A DNA stretch of 64,000 nt from Rhodococcus sp. HNM0563. Lineage in GTDB: Bacteria > Actinomycetota > Actinomycetes > Mycobacteriales > Mycobacteriaceae. The stretch is from the NCBI RefSeq assembly GCF_012726195.1, contig NZ_JAASAF010000001.1:558001-622000 (forward strand), given 5' to 3'. Position 1 is the first letter of the stretch. Each line of letters opens with the position of its first letter. The notes beneath the pieces were generated by a model, which saw only the letters and a list, made by a program, of their open reading frames with translations, made no database searches and was not told where the DNA came from. Position numbers and translations under genes: made by a program. Of the stretch, positions 1 to 9,566 are shown piece by piece.

Positions 1-78
1 CGGTATCGGCTCCTCCGAACATGGAGGCGGCCGCGCACCTTCAGTACACGGGACGGACTGAGAAGGAGTCTTCGTCGA

Positions 79-516
79 ATGGCCGAGAAGACCAAGAGGT
101 CGATCACCATCGATGCACCGGCAGATCAGGTGATGGCTGTGATCGCGGACTTCGACGCCTACCCCACCTGGGTGGAGTCGGCCAAGACCGTCGAGGTCCT
201 CGAGCGGAGGCCTGACGGTCGCGCGGAAACTGTCCGGTTCGTCCTCGACGCCGGGATCGTCAAGGACACCTATGTCCTGCGATACCGCTGGGCGCCGGAC
301 GGCCGCGCAGTCAGCTGGAAGCTCGAGAGCGGCGAGATCCAGAAGGCTCAATCGGGTAGCTACGTCCTCGGGGATGCCCCCGGCGGGGGCACAGTGGTCG
401 ACTACGAACTCACCGTCGACCTGACCATCCCGATGATCGGCCTGTTCAAGAGAAAGGCCGAGAAGGTGATCACGGATACCGCACTGAAAGAACTGAAGAA
501 GCAGGTGGAAGGCTGA
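79..516 (+). CDS. SRPBCC (START-like, polyketide cyclase type) protein
   Basis: A 145-residue protein that is one complete SRPBCC/START-like fold and nothing else. It opens with the family pattern SITIDAPADQVMAVIADF, followed by YPTWVESAK. Such domains bind hydrophobic ligands in a deep cavity; the ligand here is unknown. It matches the size and position of mycobacterial Rv2185c. There is no signal peptide or membrane segment, so it should be cytosolic. The ATG has an AAGGAG about ten bases upstream. The next gene begins across its stop codon, so the two are probably translated together. The family call is firm; the function is not known. Confidence 0.85.
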   Translation: MAEKTKRSITIDAPADQVMAVIADFDAYPTWVESAKTVEVLERRPDGRAETVRFVLDAGIVKDTYVLRYRWAPDGRAVSWKLESGEIQKAQSGSYVLGDAPGGGTVVDYELTVDLTIPMIGLFKRKAEKVITDTALKELKKQVEG

Positions 517-1736
517 GCGCCGAGAGCGGGACGGCACCCGCCCGCGTAAGGCTGTTCCTCGGTAAGGGAGGAGCGGGTAAGACCACTCTCGCAGCAGCAA
601 CGGCTCTGACCGATGCGCGCGCCGACGGCTCCGTGCTCCTCGTCTCCATAGATCAGGCGCACTCGCTGGCCGATGTTCTCGCGGTCGATGCGGGGTCCGG
701 TCTCACGTCCGTGTGCGACGGTCTCGACATCCTCGAAGTCGATTCACTCGGGTTGCTGGAGCAGCACTATGCGAGCCTGCATCGACTCGCAACCTTCGCG
801 GGGGGACACGAACACGCCGGCCAGTTCGATCTACCGGCCCCCGAGGAACTCATCGGATTGCCTGCAGTGCAAGAGCTTCTCGCGCTCACCGAAGTGGCCC
901 GCCTCGCCGCTGACGGACGATGGCGCACCGTGATCGTCGACGCACCCGCATCTGCCGACGCATTCCGCTCGATCGCATCGCCCCGCACGTTCGCCGACTA
1001 CATGGATCGAATCTGGCCGCAACACAGTCGGATTGCCGCCGCGACCGGATCCGACCCCCGATTGATGATGGTCGTGGCCCTCTACGACAGGATTCTGGGA
1101 GGACTCGGCGCGCTACGCGACCTGCTCGACGATCGCACCCGTACAGGCGCGACACTTGTGACGACTCCGGACCGCGCAGGGTTCGCCGAATTGCGTCGGC
1201 TTCGTTCCTGGACCGCGATGGCCACCTTGCGGCTCGACGCCGTGATCGTCAACGGGCTCCTGCCCGACCTCGGCGACGACGGGTCCGCCGCCGAGTGGGT
1301 CGCAGCTGTGCGGGCGGCGCAGTCCGCCGTCGTGGACGAGATCCGTGTGCTGGTCACCGAGGCTCCGGTAGTCGTATACGAGCGGCGGAACAACGAACCG
1401 ATAGGCTTACGGGCGCTCGGCGAGATGGCGCAGGACCACCGAGACGACCGGGATCCGCCGCGGCCGGGGAGAGACGTCGAACCGGTCCGGATCGGTCACG
1501 ACACTGGAACAGGGGTGGACGCGGTGTACACGATGCGAATGCACCTCCCGGTCGCCGACCCTTCGTCACTCACCCTGGGCAGGGTGGCCGACGACCTCGT
1601 CGTGGGCGCCGACGGAATTCGTCGCCGGCTGCGTCTGGCATCCGGCCTGCGTCGGTGCACGGTCTCCGAGGCAGAATTCGACGGAACCGACCTGCTGCTG
1701 CGATTCGTCCCTGATCCGGCGGTGTGGCCGAAGTGA
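513..1736 (+). CDS. ArsA/GET3-like P-loop ATPase, probable CTG start
   Basis: Soluble ATPase of the ArsA/MinD group with a deviant Walker A, GKGGAGKTT, at about residues 17-25, and LLVSIDQAHSLADVL in the switch region. The first in-frame GTG (633) lies downstream of the P-loop, so the real start must be upstream. No ATG, GTG or TTG exists in frame between about 429 and 545. The best candidate is CTG at 513, which overlaps the preceding stop (CTGA) just after AGGTGG. That gives 407 residues. The position matches Rv2184c of M. tuberculosis, whose substrate is unknown. Arsenite transport is not implied, because no membrane partner is nearby. Confidence 0.8.
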   Translation: MSAESGTAPARVRLFLGKGGAGKTTLAAATALTDARADGSVLLVSIDQAHSLADVLAVDAGSGLTSVCDGLDILEVDSLGLLEQHYASLHRLATFAGGHEHAGQFDLPAPEELIGLPAVQELLALTEVARLAADGRWRTVIVDAPASADAFRSIASPRTFADYMDRIWPQHSRIAAATGSDPRLMMVVALYDRILGGLGALRDLLDDRTRTGATLVTTPDRAGFAELRRLRSWTAMATLRLDAVIVNGLLPDLGDDGSAAEWVAAVRAAQSAVVDEIRVLVTEAPVVVYERRNNEPIGLRALGEMAQDHRDDRDPPRPGRDVEPVRIGHDTGTGVDAVYTMRMHLPVADPSSLTLGRVADDLVVGADGIRRRLRLASGLRRCTVSEAEFDGTDLLLRFVPDPAVWPK

Positions 1737-2143
1737 GTTCGGATCACGACGACCTCCTGAACGACCTGAGGATCCTCGCCGATACCGTCCTCGACCGTGT
1801 CGAGGCCCTGGTCGATCAGGTGACGGCGCAAGACGGTGCGGCGCAGACGGACGCGGCGACGAACAACGATGCGGCCGAGTCGAGTGCACCTGCACCTTCT
1901 GCAGGAGGTTGTACCTGGTGCCCGCTTTGCGCGGTCGCAGCTCTCGTCCGGGGTGAGAACCACGAGTTGATCGCCAAGCTGGCATCGCAACTCGCTGCGC
2001 TGATCGCGATCGTCCGCGAGCTGCTAGCGCGTTTCCTGCCCCCTCCGCCGACCGAGCCCGGCAGCAGTCCGGACGGTACACCGCCTCCGGAGCCACCCGA
2101 TCGAGGTGGTTTCGTACCCATCTCCGTCACTATCCGTCCCTGA
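1733..2143 (+). CDS. Conserved actinobacterial protein with CxxCxxC motif
   Basis: A 136-residue protein without a named function. It has an acidic helical N-terminus (LLNDLRILADTVLDRVEALV), an Ala/Ser linker, a Cys motif CTWCPLC near residue 63, a helical stretch, and a Pro-rich C-terminus. The three cysteines could bind a metal, but I infer that only from spacing. GTG at 1733 overlaps the ATPase stop as GTGA and is preferred to the GTG nine bases earlier. It occupies the place of Rv2183c. The conserved neighbourhood with the SRPBCC protein and the ATPase suggests a shared process, but which one is unknown. Confidence 0.75.
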   Translation: MSSDHDDLLNDLRILADTVLDRVEALVDQVTAQDGAAQTDAATNNDAAESSAPAPSAGGCTWCPLCAVAALVRGENHELIAKLASQLAALIAIVRELLARFLPPPPTEPGSSPDGTPPPEPPDRGGFVPISVTIRP

Positions 2144-2160
2144 CAGCGGACACTGGCGAT

Positions 2161-3141
2161 ATGGCGCAACCCGAACGGCACACCATCGGTATCGACGTGG
2201 GCGGCACAAGCATCCGTGCCGCCGTGGTCGATGCGTCCGGTGCGGTGATCGACTCTGCTCGAGCACCGACACCGGGTTCGGTGCCGGTGCTCGAGGACGC
2301 GCTGCACAGGGTCGTGCGGCTACTCGGCGACCGCAACGACGTCTCGGCAGTAGGGCTGGCAGTCGCCGGATTCCTCAGCGCGGACTGCCGCACCGTCCGA
2401 TTCGCCCCACACCTGCCGTGGGTCGATGCCCCGATCGCAGAACGGCTCACCGCCCGGTTCGGACTTCCGGTGATCCTCGAACACGACGGGAATGCGGCGG
2501 GCTGGGCCGAGTACAGGTTCGGTGCTGCCGCGGGCAGTCGCATCGCGGTGCTGGTAGCGCTGGGCACCGGCATCGGCGCCGCGTTGATGCTGGACGGCCG
2601 AATCTTCCGAGGCGCGCACGGAGTGGCTCCCGAACTCGGCCACCTGCAGGTGGTGCCGGGTGGCAGGCCCTGTCCCTGCGGTAAACGAGGGTGTTGGGAG
2701 CGATACTGCAGCGGCACCGCGCTGGTCGACATCGCAGTCGAGATGCTCGCCGCAGATCCGGGGCGTTCGCAATTGGTTGCCGGAACGACTGCGGATCCGG
2801 GATCGCTGACCGGTCGCCGGATCGCCGGTGCTGCGCAGGACGGAGATCCTCTCGCGCTGGCAGCCATGGCCGAGTTCGCACGCTGGCTGGGGGTGGGGTT
2901 GTCGATCGTCGCCGATGTGTACGACCCGGAACTCATCGTTGTCGGCGGGGGAGTGTCGGGGTCGGCGTCGCTGTTCCTCGACGACGCGCGAGAGCACTAC
3001 GCGGCGGCGTCGACCGGGGCCGGACACCGACCTCTTGCCAGGGTTCGCGCCGCACAACTCGGGGACGCCGCAGGACTGATCGGTGCTGCTGACCTCGCAC
3101 GCCGGGCCATGGCGGACGGTCACGAACCCTCGGTGTTCTGA
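2161..3141 (+). CDS. glk: ROK-family glucokinase
   Basis: Sugar kinase of the ROK family, most likely phosphorylating glucose with ATP to glucose 6-phosphate for glycolysis. At 326 residues it is full length. It carries the N-terminal phosphate-binding motif IGIDVGGTSIRAAVVD, the catalytic-loop sequence LEHDGNAAGWAE, the second phosphate motif LGTGIGAALML, and the ROK zinc site PELGHLQVVPGG followed by CPCGKRGCWE. There is no N-terminal helix-turn-helix, so it is a kinase and not a ROK repressor. It begins 17 bases after the preceding gene and may be co-transcribed. Sugar specificity is inferred from the family; N-acetylglucosamine or mannose kinases look similar. Confidence 0.88.
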   Translation: MAQPERHTIGIDVGGTSIRAAVVDASGAVIDSARAPTPGSVPVLEDALHRVVRLLGDRNDVSAVGLAVAGFLSADCRTVRFAPHLPWVDAPIAERLTARFGLPVILEHDGNAAGWAEYRFGAAAGSRIAVLVALGTGIGAALMLDGRIFRGAHGVAPELGHLQVVPGGRPCPCGKRGCWERYCSGTALVDIAVEMLAADPGRSQLVAGTTADPGSLTGRRIAGAAQDGDPLALAAMAEFARWLGVGLSIVADVYDPELIVVGGGVSGSASLFLDDAREHYAAASTGAGHRPLARVRAAQLGDAAGLIGAADLARRAMADGHEPSVF

Positions 3142-3271
3142 GATTCTCGTCACTTACTGCTCGTTCGCGTGGAGCCGGGCACGTCGGCGGTGTGCGTGTG
3201 ACCCTCGAATCGACGTAGAGTCGACCGGCGGGCTTTGTGAGCCCGCGTCGACGATCCCGGGAAGGTTTGCC

Positions 3272-4021
3272 ATGTGGTACTGGCTGTTCAAGTACGTCCT
3301 GCTGGGCCCACTGCTTTGGCTTATGGGCAGGCCCAAGTTCGAAGGCGGCGAGAACATCCCGACGGGTGGACCCGCCATTCTCGCCAGCAACCATCGCGCC
3401 GTGCTCGACTCGTTCTATCTGCCGTTACTGGCGAAACGACGTATCACCTTCCTTGCCAAGAGCGAGTACTTCACCGGCACCGGGCTCAAGGGGCGATTCC
3501 AGCGCTGGTTCTTCTCCTCCGTCGGCCAGGTTCCGATCGACAGGACGGGTGCGGATGCCGCGCAGGACGCACTGAACGCCGGCGCGCGGGTTCTCGCGCA
3601 AGGCAAGCTACTCGGTATCTACCCGGAAGGCACTCGTTCGCCCGACGGACGTCTGTACAAGGGCAAGACCGGACTGGCGCGTCTCGCACTCGAGACAGGA
3701 GTACCCGTCATTCCCGTCGCGATGATCGGTACCGACAAGATGAACCCGATCGGCTCCAAGATGTGGAAGCCGGCCAAGATCACTGTTCGGGTCGGTGAGC
3801 CGATCGACTTCTCCCGGTTCGAGGGAATGGGAGGAAACCGCTTCGTCGAGCGCACTGTCACCGACGAAGTGATGTACTCCCTCATGCGGCTGTCCGGTCA
3901 GGAGTACGTCGACGTCTATGCCGCCTCGTTGAAGGACGTGTCTCCGAAGGCTACGGCGACACCGACCGACCCTGCCGTCACACCCGAGGCCGACCGCATG
4001 CCCGACACCCAGGCGGGGTGA
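3272..4021 (+). CDS. 1-acyl-sn-glycerol-3-phosphate acyltransferase (PlsC type)
   Basis: Membrane-associated acyltransferase of 249 residues that would add the second acyl chain during phosphatidic acid synthesis. It shows the catalytic block ASNHRAVLDSFYLP (HxxxxD) near residue 40 and the acceptor-binding block YPEGTRSPDGRLYKGKTGLARLAL near residues 118-141. A hydrophobic N-terminus (WYWLFKYVLLGPLLWLM) anchors it. I chose ATG 3272, after GAAGG, because it starts exactly at this anchor; an in-frame extension further upstream reads like intergenic sequence. The C-terminal 30 residues are Pro/Thr-rich. It is the counterpart of Rv2182c. The acyl-chain preference cannot be read from sequence. Confidence 0.88.
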   Translation: MWYWLFKYVLLGPLLWLMGRPKFEGGENIPTGGPAILASNHRAVLDSFYLPLLAKRRITFLAKSEYFTGTGLKGRFQRWFFSSVGQVPIDRTGADAAQDALNAGARVLAQGKLLGIYPEGTRSPDGRLYKGKTGLARLALETGVPVIPVAMIGTDKMNPIGSKMWKPAKITVRVGEPIDFSRFEGMGGNRFVERTVTDEVMYSLMRLSGQEYVDVYAASLKDVSPKATATPTDPAVTPEADRMPDTQAG

Positions 4022-4039
4022 CGCACGGCGTCGCGGGCA

Positions 4040-4051
4040 TAATGTGACGAC
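4040..4051 (+). promoter_or_regulatory. Leaderless promoter of the RNase AS gene
   Basis: A TAATGT hexamer (4040-4045) fits the actinobacterial -10 consensus TANNNT and ends six bases before the GTG start at 4052. There is no Shine-Dalgarno sequence, so transcription and translation probably begin at the same base. Confidence 0.55.
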
Positions 4052-5975
<1,924 letters not shown>

Positions 5976-5989
5976 GCCGACGGGCGAGC

Positions 5990-6010
5990 CCGGCCGGTCC
6001 ATCCGGCCGG
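5990..6010. terminator. Hairpin between convergent aroG and pknL
   Basis: CCGGCCGG (5990-5997) pairs with CCGGCCGG (6003-6010) around a TCCAT loop. It lies in the 63-base space between two converging genes, so it could end both transcripts. It has no U tract, which is common in actinobacteria. Confidence 0.5.
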
Positions 6011-6038
6011 CCAACCGAGGACCGTGGAGCAGAACGGA

Positions 6039-8078
6039 TCAGGGCACGGCGGTCAGCACGACCGTAGTGCCCGGTTCGGTTCTGCTCCCGGCAGCGGGAC
6101 TCTGCCCGATCACCACGGATCGGTCCGAGTCGGCGAGCTGTCGCACTTCCACATCCAGTCCCAACCGCTCCAGTTCTTCTCGTGAAGACCCGACCGAACG
6201 CCCCATCATGGACGGCACCTTCACCGCGTTCGACACGAGCAGTGTCACTGTGCCGCCCGCTCCGACCCGGTCACCCTCGGATGGATCGGTTCCGGAGACC
6301 CGGCCCGCGTCGACATCGGGATCGAACACCTCTCGTTCGTCCTGGACTGTCAGGCCGGCCTTCTCGAGTGCCGCGCGCGCGGCGTCGACCGTTCGGCCCT
6401 CCAGATCGGGAAGTTCCACTGGTGCAGCACCCTTGCTGATGATCACCTCGACCTTCGCGCCGACCGGGAGCACGGTGCCCGGGGCGGGATCGAGCGCCGC
6501 CACCGACCCCTCCGGGACCGATGTGCTGAACGCCGTCCCGCCGTCGACCGGTTCGAACGTGCGCCGCCGCAGTTCGTCCTCGACCGTGTTCCGGTCGCCC
6601 CCTCCAGGGACCCCCGGCACCGTCGGTCGCCCCAACGATACGAGCAGCGCGACGGTGTCGCCGCGCGGAACCTGCGAGCCCGCCGCCGGATCGGTACCGA
6701 GCACCGTGTCGATCGGAACCGCGTCCGAATACTCACCGCGGGTCTCCACCACCGCACCGGCCGTCTCGACGGCTGCGGCAGCCGCGGCAGCATCCATGCC
6801 CTGTACCGCAGGAATGTCGATCATCCGCCCCGACCCGAGCCACCATCCGGCCAGGCCCATGAACAGTGCGAGTACGACGATCCCGACGATCCAGCCGGTG
6901 GTGGTGCGTCGGGAGGCACGTCGGTTCGCACGGTAATCGACCTGCGTGCTGTCGCCGGCTCCGGGACCATCGTTGTGACGTCCCTGGATTTCGTCTCGGG
7001 CGTGCTCTCGCGTGACGACCTTGGTGTGCTGCGGTTGGGCGTGGCCCTGCGGGGTCGGCGAAGCCGCCGCCCGATGGACCACGGTCGGGGCCGCATCCGC
7101 GGTAGCCGCAGCCTGCGGCCTGATCGCGGTGGTCTCGGGAACTGCGCTCCCCGTGAGCGACGGCGGTGTGGGGGCCGAGGCAGTCTTCGCCGTGATCGCG
7201 GATTTCCGGGGCGCCGGGACCCGGTAGCGAGGAAGATCGAGTGCGTCGCTGAGGTCGGTGAGGGCATCGGCCATCGCACCCGCATCGGCGTATCGTTCGG
7301 CCGGCTCACGTTCTGTCGCACGACGTACCAGTGTGTCGAACTCTTCCGGAACACCGTCTATCCAGGTTCCGGGATCGGGTACGTCCTTCTCGACGCGCTG
7401 ATACGCAACCGACAGCGACGTATCGCCAGTGAAAGGGGTGCGTCCGGTCAGCATCTCGAAGATCAGTACGCCGGTCGAGTACACGTCGCTGCGCGCGTCG
7501 GCATTACCGGTTGTGACCTGCTCCGGCGAGAGGTAGGCGGCCGTACCCAAGATCACACTGCGCGAGGTCGTATTCGCGGCCGCCACTGCGCGGACAAGCC
7601 CGAAATCGGCGATCTTCACCTCGCCGTTCCGAGAGATGAGGATGTTCTCGGGTTTGACGTCGCGGTGCACGAGGCCGGCCCGATGGGCTACCGCGAGCGC
7701 ACCGAGCACGGGCGCTGCCACAGCAGCGGCGGCGTGCGGAGGCATGGGTCCGCGCTCGCGAAGTAGCTCGCGAAGTGTGCCTCCTTCGACGAGTTCCATG
7801 ACGAGGAATACGTCGTCACCATCTTGTCCTTGGTCGTATACCGCGACGAGACCCGGATGGTTGAGTCGCGCCACCGACCGGGCCTCGAACTCGAACCGCG
7901 CGAGGAACTGGGGGTCGGCAGCGAACTGGTGGTCCATGACCTTCACCGCGACCGGGCGATCGAGACGTTGGTCGGTAGCGCGGTACACGGTCGACATGCC
8001 ACCGCGGGCAATCCGTGCTTCGATCAGATAGCGCCGGTCGAGGAGCTTGCCGACCACGTGGTCGCCTCCAGCGGTCAC
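6039..8078 (-). CDS. pknL: Serine/threonine protein kinase PknL with four PASTA repeats
   Basis: Receptor-type Hanks kinase of about 679 residues. The cytosolic catalytic domain has the glycine loop IARGGMSTVYRA, catalytic Lys in PVAVKVMD, HRDVKPENIL, DFGLVRAV and GTAAYLSPEQ. A long Ala/Pro/Thr juxtamembrane linker follows, then one membrane helix (GWIVGIVVLALFMGLAGWWL). Four extracellular PASTA repeats end the protein; these bind peptidoglycan fragments in related kinases. GTG 8078 is preferred because a GGGGG lies upstream and the orthologue starts near here; in-frame codons continue to 8168. It diverges from the Rv2175c-type gene, a known PknL substrate in mycobacteria. From memory the M. 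tuberculosis PknL lacks this PASTA sensor. Confidence 0.93.
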   Translation of the reverse strand: MTAGGDHVVGKLLDRRYLIEARIARGGMSTVYRATDQRLDRPVAVKVMDHQFAADPQFLARFEFEARSVARLNHPGLVAVYDQGQDGDDVFLVMELVEGGTLRELLRERGPMPPHAAAAVAAPVLGALAVAHRAGLVHRDVKPENILISRNGEVKIADFGLVRAVAAANTTSRSVILGTAAYLSPEQVTTGNADARSDVYSTGVLIFEMLTGRTPFTGDTSLSVAYQRVEKDVPDPGTWIDGVPEEFDTLVRRATEREPAERYADAGAMADALTDLSDALDLPRYRVPAPRKSAITAKTASAPTPPSLTGSAVPETTAIRPQAAATADAAPTVVHRAAASPTPQGHAQPQHTKVVTREHARDEIQGRHNDGPGAGDSTQVDYRANRRASRRTTTGWIVGIVVLALFMGLAGWWLGSGRMIDIPAVQGMDAAAAAAAVETAGAVVETRGEYSDAVPIDTVLGTDPAAGSQVPRGDTVALLVSLGRPTVPGVPGGGDRNTVEDELRRRTFEPVDGGTAFSTSVPEGSVAALDPAPGTVLPVGAKVEVIISKGAAPVELPDLEGRTVDAARAALEKAGLTVQDEREVFDPDVDAGRVSGTDPSEGDRVGAGGTVTLLVSNAVKVPSMMGRSVGSSREELERLGLDVEVRQLADSDRSVVIGQSPAAGSRTEPGTTVVLTAVP

Positions 8079-8178
8079 CCGGTGTACCCCCGTTGTCTCT
8101 GTGTCCCGATTTCGTCCCTGTCGATCGTAGTCATGGCGCCGACAGGTGGTCGCGTACGTGCCCTCCATTCATCGGCGA

Positions 8179-8190
8179 TACGGTGGAACT
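8179..8190 (+). promoter_or_regulatory. Leaderless promoter of the Rv2175c-like gene
   Basis: TACGGT at 8179-8184 fits the TANNNT -10 consensus and precedes the GTG at 8191 by six bases. No Shine-Dalgarno sequence is visible. Confidence 0.5.
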
Positions 8191-8562
8191 GTGAGCACTA
8201 TTCCGTACTGCGACGATGTCCTCGACCGGACCGTTCCCGTTTTGCAGCTCGTCGACGTGGCCAAGCAACTCGATCTCGCCATCACTCGCGTTCATCAGTT
8301 GTTGCGCGACCGCCAGCTGATCGCGTTCAAACGAGACCGCGTTCCCGTCGTTCCCGAGGTGTTCTTCGATGACACCGGGGCGATCGCCAAGGGCCTTCCG
8401 GGACTCATCGCGGTGCTCCACGACGGGGGATTCGCCGACACCGAGATTCTGGAATGGATGTTCCGGGAGGACGACAGTCTCCCCGGCGGAAATGCCATCA
8501 ACGCGATGCACACCGATTCGATGAGGGAAGTGATCAGGCGGGCGCAGTCGTCGGCATTCTAG
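8191..8562 (+). CDS. Rv2175c-type winged-helix DNA-binding protein, putative PknL substrate
   Basis: A 123-residue protein with an excisionase-like helix-turn-helix (LQLVDVAKQLDLAITRVHQLLRDRQLIAFKRD, about residues 16-47) and a conserved C-terminal part, FFDDTGAIAKGLPGLIAVLHDGGF and TEILEWMF. It matches Rv2175c of M. tuberculosis, which binds DNA and is phosphorylated by PknL in that organism. The divergent arrangement with pknL is conserved. The leaderless GTG gives the start. The Rv2175c phosphosite lies in an N-terminal tail; here the tail is short (STIPYCDDVLDRT), so whether the same site is kept is unclear. Confidence 0.85.
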   Translation: MSTIPYCDDVLDRTVPVLQLVDVAKQLDLAITRVHQLLRDRQLIAFKRDRVPVVPEVFFDDTGAIAKGLPGLIAVLHDGGFADTEILEWMFREDDSLPGGNAINAMHTDSMREVIRRAQSSAF

Positions 8563-9566
8563 GACGCTCGGCCTTCCCGCACACCGGGTGAGGTCTTCCG
8601 GGGTCGTCCCGCTATCGCGCCCGAGGCTGCCTGCATCGCTGCGACGGACATCCGTGTGCGGCGCGGGACCACCACGCGTCGATCCAGGACCCGGTAACCG
8701 CTGTGCTCGACCTCGTCGAGGATTCGGCTGTACAGCACGAACGCGGTGCGGATTCCCGGTCGGACGCGGCGGGGAAGCAGATCCAGTCCGGGTTCGGCTT
8801 CGCGGTAGCGGTCCCTCGTCAACGCAACGGCGTGTGCGAGGGCACGTCGTACCCGAGGATCGGGGCGACGGTGGCTCCTGCTCGCGCGGAGCAGGTCGTC
8901 GTCGACACCGAATGCCGTCCACAGATCGTTCGGCAGGTACACGCGGTCGCGTTCGAGGTCCTCACCGACATCACGGATAAAATTGGTGAGCTGGAACGCT
9001 TCGCCGAGGGCACTCGCATACGGCCCTGCCCTGTCGATGTCATCGACGCCGAACACCGTGAGCAGCTGCAGGCCGATCACAGCGGCCGATCCGTACATGT
9101 ACTCGCGCAGCTCTGCCATGTCGCGATATCGGACACGGTGTTCGGTGGTGCCGGGGATGTCCATGCGCATCGACCGGAGGAAGGCCTCGAAGTACGTCAC
9201 AGGGATGTCGTAGCGAGCGATGGTCGCGGCGAGCGCCCGGACCACCAGGCCGGTCGGATCAGGTATCCCAGGATTGCCCTTCAGGGCTTGATGTAGACGT
9301 GCGTCCGCGTCATCGACCCCGCGCGCAGCCGCAGCCGGATCATCGACAGCGGTGACGTCGACTATGTCGTCGACGATGCGCGCGAAGCCGTAGAGGGCGT
9401 GCACCGCTCGCCGCCGCTCTTTCGGCAGCAACCGAGCGGCGAGGTCGTAGGTGCGACCGTGTGCGGCGGTCAGCGACGCACAGTGCGCGAACGCGTCGTC
9501 GAGGTGGCCTGGTGTCACCGGACCATGTTCGTTCCGCGCGCGTGGTGCAGGCACGGCCGTGCTCAC
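8559..9566 (-). CDS. crtB: Phytoene synthase (squalene/phytoene synthase family)
   Basis: Condenses two geranylgeranyl diphosphates to phytoene, the entry step to carotenoids. The product is 335 residues. The first aspartate-rich motif is in YGFARIVDDIVDVTA and the second in NFIRDVGEDLERDRVYLP; YMYGSAAVIGLQLL is also typical. GTG 9566 overlaps the stop of the mannosyltransferase as GTGA, which fixes the start. It is the last gene of a minus-strand set that also holds the polyprenyl synthase and phytoene desaturase, so the substrate is probably C20. It runs convergently into the Rv2175c-like gene with a 4-base overlap. Confidence 0.92.
   Translation of the reverse strand: MSTAVPAPRARNEHGPVTPGHLDDAFAHCASLTAAHGRTYDLAARLLPKERRRAVHALYGFARIVDDIVDVTAVDDPAAAARGVDDADARLHQALKGNPGIPDPTGLVVRALAATIARYDIPVTYFEAFLRSMRMDIPGTTEHRVRYRDMAELREYMYGSAAVIGLQLLTVFGVDDIDRAGPYASALGEAFQLTNFIRDVGEDLERDRVYLPNDLWTAFGVDDDLLRASRSHRRPDPRVRRALAHAVALTRDRYREAEPGLDLLPRRVRPGIRTAFVLYSRILDEVEHSGYRVLDRRVVVPRRTRMSVAAMQAASGAIAGRPRKTSPGVREGRAS

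Noticed and set aside
3083-3271. N-terminal extension of the acyltransferase by 63 residues
   Set aside because: The extended part overlaps the ROK kinase end and has no family likeness. The membrane anchor starts at ATG 3272.
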